From: Actinobacteria bacterium HGW-Actinobacteria-2
GTDB lineage: Bacteria > Actinomycetota > Actinomycetes > Propionibacteriales > Propionibacteriaceae
NCBI GenBank assembly: GCA_002841335.1
Contig: PHEY01000001.1
Span: 310,964-374,963 of the forward strand
Direction: 5' to 3'
DNA: 64,000 nucleotides
Positions 26,098 to 34,839 of the stretch are shown one piece after another; the first letter of the stretch is position 1; each line of letters begins with the position of its first letter. The notes beneath the pieces are model-generated. The model was not told the DNA's origin. It ran no database searches and worked only from the letters and a program-made list of their open reading frames with translations. The translations under genes and the position numbers were made by a program.

Positions 26098-29000
26098 GTG
26101 ACCGAGTCGGATCACAGCACGACACCCATCAACGGCACTGACCAGTTCGGCGCGAACGACTGGCTCATCGACGAGATGCGCGAGCGATACCTCGCCGATC
26201 CGACCTCCGTCGGCGCTGCCTGGTTGGCCTTCTTCCAGCGCACCGAGGGTTCGGATGCCTCGGCTGCCGCCACACCGTCGCCGGCCCCCACGGCCAGCAT
26301 CGCTGCCCCGGTCGTTGCGGCACCCGCCGCCGCGGCTCCGGTTGCCGCACCCGCTCCCGCACCGGTGTCCCCGGCCCCCGCAGTCGCGGCACCGTCCGGA
26401 GTGGCTCCGATCGCCGAGCCGAGTCCGTTCAGCAAGACCGGCCCGCAAGGCCCCGGTTCCGGCACCGGCGTGTCGGCCGATCGGCCCCGCCCACAGCCGA
26501 CGGCCGTCGCCCAGACCGCTGAGCCCACCCGCACTCCCCTGCGCGGCGCGCCCGGTCGCACTGCGGCCAACATGGACGCCTCCTTGTCGATGCCGACGGC
26601 CACCAGCGTCCGCGACATCCCGATGAAGCTGGTGATCGACCAGCGCGAGCTGATCAACTCCCACCTGGCCCGGACCACCGGCGGCAAGGTCTCCTTCACC
26701 CACCTGATCGGCTGGGCGATGGTGCAGGCGCTGAAGGCCATTCCGGAGATGAACAACTCCTACGAGGTCATCGACGGCAAGCCCAACTTGGTCGCTCCCG
26801 GCGGCATCAACCTCGGCCTGGCGGTGGACTTCAAGAAGCCTGACGGCACCCGTCAGTTGCTGGTGCCCAACATCAAGGGCTGCGAGAACCTCGACTTCGC
26901 CGGCTTCTGGGGGGCCTACGAGGCGCTCATCGTGAAGACCCGCAACGGCAAGCTGGAAGTCTCCGATTTCGCCGGCTCCACGGCGTCCCTGACCAACCCC
27001 GGCGGCATCGGCACCAACCACTCGGTACCCCGCCTGATGCCCGGCCAGGGCGTCATCCTCGGCGTCGGTTCGATCGACTACCCGCCGGAGTTCCAGGGCG
27101 CGAGCTCATCGCGGATCAACCGGCTGGGTGTCTCCAAGGTCACCACGCTGACCTCGACCTACGACCACCGGGTGATTCAAGGTGCTCAGTCCGGCGAGTT
27201 CTTGAAGTACATCCACGAACTGCTGATCGGCAAGCACCGCTTCTACGACGAGGTCTTCGACTCCCTGCGGATCCCCTACGCGCCGCTGCGCTGGTCATCG
27301 GATACCAACGAGGACGCCGACAACGCGATCCCCCGTGACGCCCGGGTCTTCTCGCTGATCAACGCCTACCGCAACCTGGGTCACTACCTGGCCGATATCG
27401 ATCCGCTCGAGTACCGCCAGCGCAGCCACCCCGAGCTGGAGTTGGAGGCCCACGGCCTCACCTTGTGGGACCTGGACCGCGAGTTCCCGGTCGGCAACTT
27501 CGGTGGGGACGGCGCCAAGCGGCGTCCGCTGCGGGAGATCTTGGCCCGACTGCGCGACTCCTACTGCCGCTCAGTCGGCGTGGAGTACATGCACATCGAC
27601 GACGAGGAGCAGCGCCGCTGGGTGCAGGAACGCTTCGAGAAGCCGTTCGTTGCCCTGCCGCGCGAAGAGCACCTGCGGATCCTGGACAAGCTCAACGAAG
27701 CCGAGGTCTTCGAGACCTTCCTGCAGACCAAGTTCGTCGGCCAGAAGCGGTTCTCGCTCGAGGGCGGCGAGTCGGCGATCGTGTTCCTCGATGAGGTCTG
27801 CGAGCAGGCCGCCGACGGTGATGTCGATGAGGTCGTGATCGGCATGCCGCACCGCGGACGCTTGAACGTACTGGCCAACATCGTCGGCAAGTCCTACAGC
27901 CAGATCTTCCGCGAGTTCCAGGGCAACTTCGACCCGCGCCTGAGCCAGGGCAGCGGCGATGTGAAGTACCACTTGGGCGCGGAGGGCGAGTTCACCTCGG
28001 CCAACGGCCGGACCATCAAGACATCGGTCGCGGCGAACCCCTCCCACCTGGAAGCGGTCAACCCGGTGGTCGAAGGCATCGTGCGGGCCAAGATCGATCA
28101 GATCGGCAAGCGTCCCGACTGGCCGATCATGGCCGTCCTGCTGCACGGCGATGCAGCCTTCTCCGGCCAGGGTGTGGTGTACGAGACCCTGCAGATGAGC
28201 CAGCTGCGCGCCTTCAAGACCGGCGGCACCATCCACCTGGTGGTGAACAACCAGGTCGGCTTCACCACCTCCCCGATGGAGTCCCGCTCGAGCATCTACT
28301 GCACCGATGTGGCCAAGGCCGTCCAGGCGCCGGTCTTCCACGTCAACGGCGACGACCCCGAGGCCGTCGCCCGGATCGCCCAGGTGGCTTACGCCTACCG
28401 CCAGCGGTTCAACCGCGACGTCGTGGTGGACCTGGTCTGCTACCGCCGCCGTGGCCACAACGAAGGCGACGATCCCAGCTTCACCCAGCCGATGATGTAC
28501 GACCTGATCGAGCAGAAGCGGAGCACCCGCAAGCTGTACACCGAGGCCCTGATCGGCCGCGGCGTGATCACCACCGAGGATGCCGAGCAGGTACTGGCTC
28601 GCTTCCGCGAGCGGCTGGAAGGTGTGTTCAAGGAGGTCCGCGAGGCCGTCGACGTGCCCGCCGAGGAGCCCAAGACCGCCTACTACCCGCCCAAGCTCGG
28701 CGAGGACAAGGGAACCGCGATCACCGCTGAACTCATGGAGGCGGTGGCCCGTGCGCACCTGACCTTCCCCGAGGGCTTCACCCCGCACCCGAAGGTGCTG
28801 TCGCAGCTCCAGCGGCGCGCGGAGAGCATCCGTACCGGCCCCATCGACTGGGCTACCGGCGAGCTGCTCGCGTTCGGCTCGCTGCTGATGGAGGGTCGTC
28901 CGGTTCGCTTGGTCGGCCAGGACAGCCGCCGTGGCACCTTCAGCCAGCGCTTCGCCGGCATCGTCGATCGGGTGACCAACCGCGCCTACGTGCCGCTGAA

Positions 29001-29889
29001 ACACCTCACGCCTGACCAGGGCAACTTCCACGTGTTCGACTCCCTGCTCAGCGAGTACGCCGGCATGGGCTTCGAGTACGGCTACTCGGTGGCTGCGCCG
29101 GACGCACTGGTGCTGTGGGAGGCGCAGTTCGGTGATTTCGCCGACGGTGCTCAGACCATCGCCGATGAGTTCATCTCCTCGGGCAATGCCAAGTGGACCC
29201 AGAAGTCCGGCGTGGTCCTGCTGCTCCCCCACGGCTACGAGGGGCAAGGTCCCGACCACTCCTCGGCGCGGCTGGAGCGTTGGCTCACGCTGTGCTCCGA
29301 AGGCGCGCTGGCGGTCAGCCAGCCGTCCACCTCGGCCAGCTACTTCCACCTGCTGCGGACCCACGCCTACGTGAACTGGCACCGTCCGGTGGTCGTGGCC
29401 ACCCCCAAGTCGATGCTGCGCAGCAAGGCCGCCGCCTCTCCGGTCGAGGAGTTCATCCACGGCCGCTGGCGTCCGGCTCAGGGCGACCCGACCATCACCG
29501 ATCCCAGCCAGGTGAAGCGGATCCTGATCTGCTCGGGCAAGATCCGCTGGGAACTGGTCGAGGCGCGCGCCAAGGCCGGCCTGGACGGACAGGTGGCCAT
29601 CCTGTCGCTGGAGCGGCTCTACCCGATTCCGGCGCCGGAACTGGCGGCCGAACTGGCCAAGTACCCCCAGGTCAGCGACATTCGCTGGGTTCAGGACGAG
29701 CCGGAGAACCAGGGAGCCTGGTGGTTCCTGCAACTGCATCTGCCGCAAGCGATTGCCCAGCAGATGCCCGGGTACGAGCTCAAGCTCACCGGGATCACCC
29801 GTCCGGCCGCTTCGGCGCCGTCGGTCGGCGCGATCAAAGTGCATCTGGCCCAAGGAGCCCAACTGATCGAGGCGGCACTGGCCCCGTAA
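26098..29889 (+). CDS. kgd: multifunctional 2-oxoglutarate metabolism enzyme (decarboxylase/dehydrogenase E1 + E2 transferase)
   Basis: A 1263-residue fusion typical of actinobacteria. It has a short N-terminal E1-type segment (NDWLIDEMRERYLADP), a Pro/Ala linker (~55-115), a succinyltransferase (E2) catalytic domain (~160-370) with active-site YDHRVIQGAQSGEFL (~354-368), then the thiamine-dependent E1 part: MPHRGRLNVLANI (~582), HGDAAFSGQGVVYE (~683), VVNNQVGFTT, and a C-terminal transketolase-like domain. There is no lipoyl domain of its own. It decarboxylates 2-oxoglutarate for the TCA cycle and also makes 2-hydroxy-3-oxoadipate; in mycobacteria the FHA protein GarA inhibits it. The start is GTG with a weak AAGA-type site. 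Confidence 0.97.
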   Translation: MTESDHSTTPINGTDQFGANDWLIDEMRERYLADPTSVGAAWLAFFQRTEGSDASAAATPSPAPTASIAAPVVAAPAAAAPVAAPAPAPVSPAPAVAAPSGVAPIAEPSPFSKTGPQGPGSGTGVSADRPRPQPTAVAQTAEPTRTPLRGAPGRTAANMDASLSMPTATSVRDIPMKLVIDQRELINSHLARTTGGKVSFTHLIGWAMVQALKAIPEMNNSYEVIDGKPNLVAPGGINLGLAVDFKKPDGTRQLLVPNIKGCENLDFAGFWGAYEALIVKTRNGKLEVSDFAGSTASLTNPGGIGTNHSVPRLMPGQGVILGVGSIDYPPEFQGASSSRINRLGVSKVTTLTSTYDHRVIQGAQSGEFLKYIHELLIGKHRFYDEVFDSLRIPYAPLRWSSDTNEDADNAIPRDARVFSLINAYRNLGHYLADIDPLEYRQRSHPELELEAHGLTLWDLDREFPVGNFGGDGAKRRPLREILARLRDSYCRSVGVEYMHIDDEEQRRWVQERFEKPFVALPREEHLRILDKLNEAEVFETFLQTKFVGQKRFSLEGGESAIVFLDEVCEQAADGDVDEVVIGMPHRGRLNVLANIVGKSYSQIFREFQGNFDPRLSQGSGDVKYHLGAEGEFTSANGRTIKTSVAANPSHLEAVNPVVEGIVRAKIDQIGKRPDWPIMAVLLHGDAAFSGQGVVYETLQMSQLRAFKTGGTIHLVVNNQVGFTTSPMESRSSIYCTDVAKAVQAPVFHVNGDDPEAVARIAQVAYAYRQRFNRDVVVDLVCYRRRGHNEGDDPSFTQPMMYDLIEQKRSTRKLYTEALIGRGVITTEDAEQVLARFRERLEGVFKEVREAVDVPAEEPKTAYYPPKLGEDKGTAITAELMEAVARAHLTFPEGFTPHPKVLSQLQRRAESIRTGPIDWATGELLAFGSLLMEGRPVRLVGQDSRRGTFSQRFAGIVDRVTNRAYVPLKHLTPDQGNFHVFDSLLSEYAGMGFEYGYSVAAPDALVLWEAQFGDFADGAQTIADEFISSGNAKWTQKSGVVLLLPHGYEGQGPDHSSARLERWLTLCSEGALAVSQPSTSASYFHLLRTHAYVNWHRPVVVATPKSMLRSKAAASPVEEFIHGRWRPAQGDPTITDPSQVKRILICSGKIRWELVEARAKAGLDGQVAILSLERLYPIPAPELAAELAKYPQVSDIRWVQDEPENQGAWWFLQLHLPQAIAQQMPGYELKLTGITRPAASAPSVGAIKVHLAQGAQLIEAALAP

Positions 29890-29950
29890 GCGGCACACCT
29901 GGTCGGATAGGCATTACAATCTCTCCAGATGTGCAATTTCTGGTGCTTCC

Positions 29951-29964
29951 CTTGTGCTCACAAG
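29951..29964. promoter_or_regulatory. 14-bp inverted repeat in the whiB1 upstream region
   Basis: CTTGTG and CACAAG flank a CT centre, giving a near-perfect palindrome 104 bases before the whiB1 start. TAGAGT (29966-29971), a possible -10, follows immediately. The sequence resembles half sites of CRP-type regulators only loosely; mycobacterial whiB1 is CRP-controlled, so an operator role is plausible. Confidence 0.4.
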
Positions 29965-30067
29965 CTAGAGTTGTCACCCTGTACAGCGGAGTGAGCCGAT
30001 GCCTGCGCCGGCCACCCATCCACCGCGATCAACGCGTACCCATCGATCTTTAGGAAGTGGTTTTTTC

Positions 30068-30331
30068 ATGGACTGGCGCCATCGGTCTGCCTGCTTGACC
30101 GAGGACCCAGAGCTGTTCTTCCCGATCGGCAACACTGGTCCGGCTCTGATGCAAATCGCAGAGGCAAAGAAGGTCTGTCGCCGCTGCGACGTACGCGAAG
30201 CCTGCCTGCAGTGGGCGCTCGACGCGGGCCAAGATCACGGCGTATGGGGTGGTCTCAGCGAAGACGAACGCCGTGCCATGAAGCGCCGCGCCGCCCGCAT
30301 GCGGGTGCGGCAGAACGCGGCCGGCAACTGA
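30068..30331 (+). CDS. whiB1: WhiB1-type iron-sulfur transcription factor
   Basis: An 87-residue Wbl protein. Four cluster ligands are Cys9, Cys37, Cys40 and Cys46, in the WhiB1 spacing; the N-terminus MDWRHRSAC and the body LFFPIGNTGPALMQIAEAK closely follow mycobacterial WhiB1. The turn motif GVWGGLSEDERR (~60-71) and a basic C-terminus (KRRAARMRVRQ) for DNA binding follow. WhiB1 binds the primary sigma factor and its 4Fe-4S cluster reacts with nitric oxide. ATG 30068 has AGGAAG about 10 bases upstream. It is convergent with the PdtaS-type gene, as in Mycobacterium (Rv3219/Rv3220c). Confidence 0.95.
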   Translation: MDWRHRSACLTEDPELFFPIGNTGPALMQIAEAKKVCRRCDVREACLQWALDAGQDHGVWGGLSEDERRAMKRRAARMRVRQNAAGN

Positions 30332-30335
30332 GCCG

Positions 30336-31796
30336 CTAGCGAGCCACCCCCGGCACCGGCAGCGAGACCAGCGCCACCGTCGAGGTGGCGTTGGACGCCA
30401 ACGAGAACTCCCCACCCAGGTCGGAGACCAGGGTGGAGACGATCGACAACCCTAGGCTGGTTGAGCGAGTCAGGTCGAAGTCCTCGGGCAACGCCTCGCC
30501 GAAGTTCTCCACCTCGACGACCAGCCGCTCCGCGTTGCGGTGCGGCTTGACCAGCACCTCCCCCTCAGCCGAACCCAAGCCGTGCTCGATCGCGTTCTGC
30601 GCAAGCTCGGTGAGCACCAGCGACAAGCTGGTGGCGACATCGGCCGGCACCGAGCCGAAGGAACCCTCCCGGACCATCCGGACGTGACCGCGGGTGGCAG
30701 CCACCTCCGAGACCATCCGCAGCAACCGATCGGCGACCTCGTCGAAATCGACCTCGGCGTCGAAGCCCTGACTAAGCATTTCGTGCACGACGGCGATCGC
30801 GGCCACCCGCTGCATGGCGTCGTCCAAGGCCGCCTTGGCTTCCGCCGAGGAGATTCGCCGTGACTGCAGCCGCAGCAGCGCAGCCACCGTCTGCAGGTTG
30901 TTCTTCACCCGGTGGTGCATCTCCCGGATGGTGGCGTCCTTAGTGACCAACTGACGTTCCCGGGAGCGCAGCTCGGTGGTGTCGCGGCACAGCACCACGT
31001 AGCCGGCCTGCTGAGCACCGTCGAGCAACGGCATCACTCGCAGACGGACGGCGGCTCGATCAGTCTCCAGATCCACTTCTGCGGTGCCAGAACCGGTAAG
31101 GACCTGCGCCGCGGAATGCTCAACCGGCGCCCGATCCGGCAGCAGGGAACGGCTCACCTCGATGAAGTTCTCACCGAACAGATCGCCGGTCAGACCGAGC
31201 CGACGGAAGGCGCTGACCGCATTCGGGCTGGCGTAGACGATCACGCCGTCGCGACTGACCCGGACCATGCCGTCGCCGACGCGCGGCGAGACCCACGGCA
31301 CCCGGCGGTCTCCCAACTGTGGGAACTGGTGGCGGTACACCATGCCGACCAGCAGCTCCGCCGCTCCGAGATAGGCGTCCTCCAGCTGGCCGGGAGACCG
31401 AAGGCCGAGGCGGTTGGAGTGCATTTCGAGCACCGCCAGGCAGCGGCGTCCATCCATCACCGGGACGGCGCTGACGTCGACCGGCTGACCGACCTCGGAG
31501 TCGTGTTCGCTGGAGTGGCAGATCTTCTTCGACGCCCACGCCTGGGCAACGAGGTGCTCCGGTTCCGGGCCGAAGGTGGTGCCCACGACGTCGTCCTCCA
31601 GCGAGGTCGGCCCGGTGTTGGGTCGCACCTGCGCCACAGCGCGGAATGTCTCTGCTCCGGCCGGCACCCACAGCACGAGATCGGCGAAGGCCAGGTCGGC
31701 CAACACCGACCACTCATCAATCAGGCGATTGAGCCAGGTGAGGTCCTCGGCACTGAGATCGGTTGCCAACGCTGCCAGCCGTTCCCGCATTTTCAT
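30336..31796 (-). CDS. pdtaS: PdtaS-type cytosolic sensor histidine kinase
   Basis: A 486-residue kinase without membrane segments. Residues ~1-150 form a GAF-like domain, ~180-290 a PAS-like domain (GMVRVSRDGVIVYASPNAVSAFRRLG), and the HisKA_2 region EMHHRVKNNLQTVAALLRLQSRR holds the phosphorylated His. A HATPase domain follows (ELAQNAIEHGLG N-box, TSLGLSIV G-box). PdtaS signals to PdtaR, an antiterminator of the ANTAR type; that partner is not in this window. It lies opposite whiB1 with 4 bases between the stop codons. Confidence 0.88.
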   Translation of the reverse strand: MKMRERLAALATDLSAEDLTWLNRLIDEWSVLADLAFADLVLWVPAGAETFRAVAQVRPNTGPTSLEDDVVGTTFGPEPEHLVAQAWASKKICHSSEHDSEVGQPVDVSAVPVMDGRRCLAVLEMHSNRLGLRSPGQLEDAYLGAAELLVGMVYRHQFPQLGDRRVPWVSPRVGDGMVRVSRDGVIVYASPNAVSAFRRLGLTGDLFGENFIEVSRSLLPDRAPVEHSAAQVLTGSGTAEVDLETDRAAVRLRVMPLLDGAQQAGYVVLCRDTTELRSRERQLVTKDATIREMHHRVKNNLQTVAALLRLQSRRISSAEAKAALDDAMQRVAAIAVVHEMLSQGFDAEVDFDEVADRLLRMVSEVAATRGHVRMVREGSFGSVPADVATSLSLVLTELAQNAIEHGLGSAEGEVLVKPHRNAERLVVEVENFGEALPEDFDLTRSTSLGLSIVSTLVSDLGGEFSLASNATSTVALVSLPVPGVAR

Positions 31797-31817
31797 GCCC
31801 CCACCCTAGTCATGGAG

Positions 31818-31846
31818 TTGGTGCTGGGGCATTCGGCTGGCAGAAT
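31818..31846 (+). promoter_or_regulatory. predicted promoter for the bL37 gene
   Basis: TTGGTG (31818-31823) and CAGAAT (31841-31846) are separated by 17 bases; start of transcription would be near 31853, about 44 bases before the ATG. Confidence 0.4.
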
Positions 31847-31896
31847 GTTTCATCGCGTCACCTGACGCCACCAGACCCGATCAAGAGGAGACCGAA

Positions 31897-31971
31897 ATGG
31901 GTAAAGGCGGTCGCAAGCGCCGTTCCCGTCGTAAGAACGGCGCCAACCACGGCAAGCGACCCAACGCCTGA
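31897..31971 (+). CDS. ribosomal protein bL37 (24 residues)
   Basis: A 24-residue, very basic protein, MGKGGRKRRSRRKNG followed by ANHGKRPNA, matching the small actinobacterial large-subunit protein bL37 first seen in mycobacterial ribosome structures. A strong ribosome site (AGAGGAG, 6 bases upstream) and a perfect terminator just after it confirm a real gene. The place, between the PdtaS gene and sigH, is conserved among actinobacteria. Confidence 0.9.
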   Translation: MGKGGRKRRSRRKNGANHGKRPNA

Positions 31972-31984
31972 CCCTGGTTCCTAC

Positions 31985-32017
31985 AACCCCCGTGTTTCGA
32001 CACGGGGGTTTCGTTTT
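31985..32017 (+). terminator. intrinsic terminator of bL37
   Basis: A perfect 11-bp stem (31985-31995 with 32000-32010) with a TTCG tetraloop, followed by TCGTTTT. It also stands 8 bases from the rsrA stop on the other strand and can end that transcript too. Confidence 0.9.
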
Positions 32018-32024
32018 GCCCGAA

Positions 32025-32291
32025 CTAATCGGCGTCGGTGACCACGACGGTCTGGGTGAACGTCGTCTGGACGCGCACACGCAGGTTCGCCGACGCCACC
32101 GCTTCGGAGTCGCAGGATTTGCGGATCAGGAGGCGCAGCGCTTCCTCGACCTGGAAGCTGTCCAGGCAAGGCTCACAGGCCATCAGATGTTCGCGGATGT
32201 GGTCGGCCTCTTCGTCGCTGAGCTCGTGGTCGTGGAAGGCATAGAGCTGTTCGAGAACATCAGAACAGTCGTGCATCTCCTGCTCGCTCAT
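32025..32291 (-). CDS. rsrA: mycothiol-system anti-sigma factor (RsrA/RshA family)
   Basis: An 88-residue zinc-containing anti-sigma factor. The ZAS motif is present: an early Cys (MSEQEMHDC), then AFHDHELSDEEADHIREHLMACEPC with the H-x3-C-x2-C core. Under thiol oxidation the Cys residues form a disulfide, zinc is lost and the sigma factor is freed. ATG 32291 is favoured over GTG 32294 by its spacing to GGGAGGGG; both overlap the sigH stop. Confidence 0.92.
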   Translation of the reverse strand: MSEQEMHDCSDVLEQLYAFHDHELSDEEADHIREHLMACEPCLDSFQVEEALRLLIRKSCDSEAVASANLRVRVQTTFTQTVVVTDAD

Positions 32292-32908
32292 CACTCGCCC
32301 CTCCCGATCAGGCCCTGCTCGCGGGCGTAATCGGCCAGCTTGGTGCGCAGCTGGTTGCGTCCGCGGTTCAACCGAGACATCACCGTGCCGATCGGCGTCC
32401 CCATGATCTCGGCGATCTCCTTGTAGGCAAAACCTTCCACATCGGCCAGGTAGACCGCCAGGCGGAAATCGGCCGGAAGTTGGTTCATCGCATCGGTGAC
32501 CACCGAGCTGGGCATGTGATCCAAGGCGTCCATCTCGGCCGAACGTAGGCCGGTGGAGGTGTGCGACTCAGCCTTGGCGACCTGCCAGTCCTCCAACTCC
32601 TGCCCACTGGACTGCGGCTGGCGCTGCTTCTTGCGGTAGCTGTTGATGAAGGTGTTGGTCAGGATCCGGTAGAGCCAGGCCTTCAGGTTGGTGCCCGGGG
32701 TGAACTGGGCGAAGGACGCGTAGGCCTTGGCGAACGTCTCTTGGACCAGGTCCTCGGCGTCGGCCGGATTTCGGGTCATTCGAAGGGCAGCGCCGTAAAG
32801 CTGATCAAGGTAGGTCAGGGCATCGGTTTCAAAGCGGATCCGCCGCTCGTCTTCGCTCTCGGTGGGGCGGACGTCGGCTTCCACGCTGTCAGGTGTGGTC
32901 AGGTTCAT
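32291..32908 (-). CDS. sigH: ECF sigma factor SigH/SigR (oxidative and heat stress)
   Basis: A 205-residue ECF sigma factor. Region 2 is [31 protein letters not shown] with -10 recognition in [22 protein letters not shown]; region 4 is [39 protein letters not shown]. It matches the SigR/SigH group, paired with RsrA downstream. ATG 32908 is the conventional start; an in-frame GTG at 32977 would add 23 residues and lies close to the predicted transcription start, reminiscent of the longer unstable SigR isoform of Streptomyces. Confidence 0.93.
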   Translation of the reverse strand: MNLTTPDSVEADVRPTESEDERRIRFETDALTYLDQLYGAALRMTRNPADAEDLVQETFAKAYASFAQFTPGTNLKAWLYRILTNTFINSYRKKQRQPQSSGQELEDWQVAKAESHTSTGLRSAEMDALDHMPSSVVTDAMNQLPADFRLAVYLADVEGFAYKEIAEIMGTPIGTVMSRLNRGRNQLRTKLADYAREQGLIGRGE

Positions 32909-32986
32909 CGTGAACGAGCCTAGCCGCTGCCGAACCAGCGTTGGGGCAGCTACGGGCAAGGTCAGGGTCGAGTTCACGTCTGAATC

Positions 32987-33013
32987 AACGCGCCGGCGTC
33001 CTCGTGCTATTCC
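32987..33013 (-). promoter_or_regulatory. SigH/SigR-type promoter upstream of sigH
   Basis: On the minus strand GGAATA (33013-33008) and CGTT (32990-32987) are separated by exactly 17 bases, the published SigH/SigR promoter pattern. It would make sigH autoregulated. Its -35 overlaps the stop codon of the SRAP gene. Confidence 0.75.
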
Positions 33014-33702
33014 GCATTCAGCGGTGCGCACAGTTGCGGACCGTCGTTGGCGACCCGGTTCACCGCTTCGGAGACCGGGTGAAATTCCAGCCCGTGGATC
33101 GGCACGCTGACCAGGGCGTCGGCACCGCTGGTGAAGCCCGGGTCGAGCCACGCATCCCAGTGCGCACGTTCCACCAGCACCGGCATCCGATCATGGAGAT
33201 AGCCCAGATGATCGGTGGCCTGGGTGGTGATGATCGCTGCGGTGGTCAGCCAGGAGCCGTCCGGGGCCTTCCAGAACTCGTACAACCCGGCCATCACCAT
33301 CGGGCTGCCGTCGGCGGGGTGAATGAAGTAGGGCTGCTTGCGTACTTTGCCCGAGGCCGAGGACACCGGTCGCCATTCGTAGTAGCCGTCGGCAGGAATC
33401 AGGCACCGCCTGCTGGCGAACGCCTTCCGGAAGGACGGCTTGTCGGCGACAGTCTCCAGCCGGGCGTTGATCAATCGGGCTGCACCCCGGGCGTCCGGCG
33501 CCCAGGACGGCACCAGGCCCCAGCGCAATGGGGTGAGCAGCCGACGAACCCCCTGGTCGCGTTCACGTTCGAGGACGGCGGCGATCGGATCGGTCGGGGC
33601 GATGTTGTAGGCGGCCGGAGGCAGCCCGTCGACCTTCTCGTCGATCTCGAAGAATTCCATCAGGTCGTCGACCCTGGCCGAGGCGGCGAATCGTCCACAC
33701 AT
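33007..33702 (-). CDS. SRAP/YedK (HMCES-like) abasic-site protein
   Basis: A 231-residue SOS-associated peptidase family protein. Cys2 after Met removal forms the thiazolidine link with abasic sites in single-stranded DNA. MCGRF, AYNIAPT (Asn33), WGLVPSW, NARLETV, GYYEW (Glu) and LHDRMPV (His) are the conserved active-site blocks. It shields abasic DNA and so complements NucS and RecC/UvrD2 repair functions in this window. The same gene lies by sigH and aroA in Mycobacterium (Rv3226c). Confidence 0.95.
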   Translation of the reverse strand: MCGRFAASARVDDLMEFFEIDEKVDGLPPAAYNIAPTDPIAAVLERERDQGVRRLLTPLRWGLVPSWAPDARGAARLINARLETVADKPSFRKAFASRRCLIPADGYYEWRPVSSASGKVRKQPYFIHPADGSPMVMAGLYEFWKAPDGSWLTTAAIITTQATDHLGYLHDRMPVLVERAHWDAWLDPGFTSGADALVSVPIHGLEFHPVSEAVNRVANDGPQLCAPLNAE

Positions 33703-33708
33703 CGCGGC

Positions 33709-34482
33709 TCACTTCCCGCCCGGAGACACCGTGGCCCGGACCCGATCGGCGATCCACTCCGGAATCACCGAGTCCGGGTCGCGCATGGCGGCCAGGGCAT
33801 CGGTGACGCTGACGATGGAGGCGTACAACGCCGGGCAGGTCGGGCATCCGGCCAGGTGCAGCTCGACCTGAGTGCGCTCGGCCGCGGTCAGTTCGTCGTC
33901 GAGGTAGTCCAAGATGCGGCTGCGAGCCGTCCAACAGTTCAGCGGAACGTCGCCGAGAACGGCGCGCCGCTCGACACCTGCGGCCAGCGCGCTGACCAGC
34001 AGTTGGCGCCCGCGCCGGATTCGTTGCTTGGCGGCCGGGAGGCCGATCCGCTGCACCTGGGCCACTTCGGCGGCGGTCATGCCCTCCAGGTCGTGCAGCA
34101 GGACGGCAGCCCGGTGACTGGCCGGCACCCGGATCAACGCTTCCAACAAGGCGTCTCGGTCCTCGGCGCGCTCCAACACCACGTCCGCAGCCACGGTGTA
34201 GGCGTCATCGGCCCAAGCCCGCTCGTTCGCGGCCACCAGTTCCTCGTCGACCACCGGGACGGGGAGGCGTCGCCGAGTCGCGTCGATGAAGCGGTGATAC
34301 ATGATCCGATGCAGCCAGGTGGCCGCACTCGCCTCGCCGCGGAACTGATCGGCCTTCTCCCACGCAGCGAGGGCGGTCTCCTGGACGAGCTCGGCGGCCG
34401 CGTCCTCGTCGTGGGTCAGCACGCGGGCATAGCTCCACAGGCCCGGTAGGGCGGCGGTGAGCTGATCCTCGGTGAAGGCCAC
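33709..34482 (-). CDS. ECF sigma factor with C-terminal zinc-finger (zf-HC2-like) domain
   Basis: A 257-residue protein. Residues ~1-90 are sigma region 2 (LWSYARVLTHDEDAAAELVQETALAAWEKA, WLHRIMYHRFIDATRRR). Region 4 is ASHRAAVLLHDLEGMTAAEVAQVQRIGLPAAKQRIRRGR. The last ~75 residues contain CWTARSRILDYLDDELTAAE and HLAGCPTC, the H-x3-C-x2-C pattern of zinc anti-sigma factors. No separate anti-sigma gene is nearby, so this domain probably controls the sigma factor in cis, perhaps by sensing metal or redox state. It starts 34 bases from the DUF2892 stop and ends 6 bases before the SRAP gene, suggesting an operon with it. Confidence 0.85.
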   Translation of the reverse strand: MAFTEDQLTAALPGLWSYARVLTHDEDAAAELVQETALAAWEKADQFRGEASAATWLHRIMYHRFIDATRRRLPVPVVDEELVAANERAWADDAYTVAADVVLERAEDRDALLEALIRVPASHRAAVLLHDLEGMTAAEVAQVQRIGLPAAKQRIRRGRQLLVSALAAGVERRAVLGDVPLNCWTARSRILDYLDDELTAAERTQVELHLAGCPTCPALYASIVSVTDALAAMRDPDSVIPEWIADRVRATVSPGGK

Positions 34483-34516
34483 CTGCCGAATCTAGCGCGC
34501 CGCCGCGCCCGGAGAA

Positions 34517-34720
34517 CTACTTCGTCGCGCAGGTGTTGATGCCGAACACCCGATACAGCGGGCAGAACCCGACCGCTGCGGTCACCAGGGCGATCACCGC
34601 AACAACGGCGAGCACGATTCCCCACCCGCTGGTGATGCCGATCAGGAATGCCGCCACCAACGCGATCACCCCGATCGCCGCGCGAACCACCTTGTCGGTA
34701 TTGCCTACGTTCTTCGTCAT
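34517..34720 (-). CDS. DUF2892 small membrane protein
   Basis: A 67-residue protein with MTKNVGNTDKVVRAAIG at the start, two membrane helices (~14-32 and ~34-52) and the closing CPLYRVFGINTCATK with its two Cys, all hallmarks of DUF2892 (the membrane part of YgaP). ATG 34720 follows AAAGGAAG by 4 bases. In YgaP this domain is joined to a rhodanese; here it stands alone. Function unknown. Confidence 0.88.
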   Translation of the reverse strand: MTKNVGNTDKVVRAAIGVIALVAAFLIGITSGWGIVLAVVAVIALVTAAVGFCPLYRVFGINTCATK

Positions 34721-34839
34721 GGTCTTCCTTTCTGAACCGTTCCCCCACATAGACGACAGTGACGCCTCCAGGGATACATCGCGGGCAGTTACGGGCGTCG
34801 CCGCTTGGCAGGTGGGGGTGCACAGGGTAGGAATGACCT

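Noticed and set aside
27571-29898. 775-codon minus-strand ORF opposite kgd
   Set aside because: Shadow of the E1 part of kgd, no recognisable motif.
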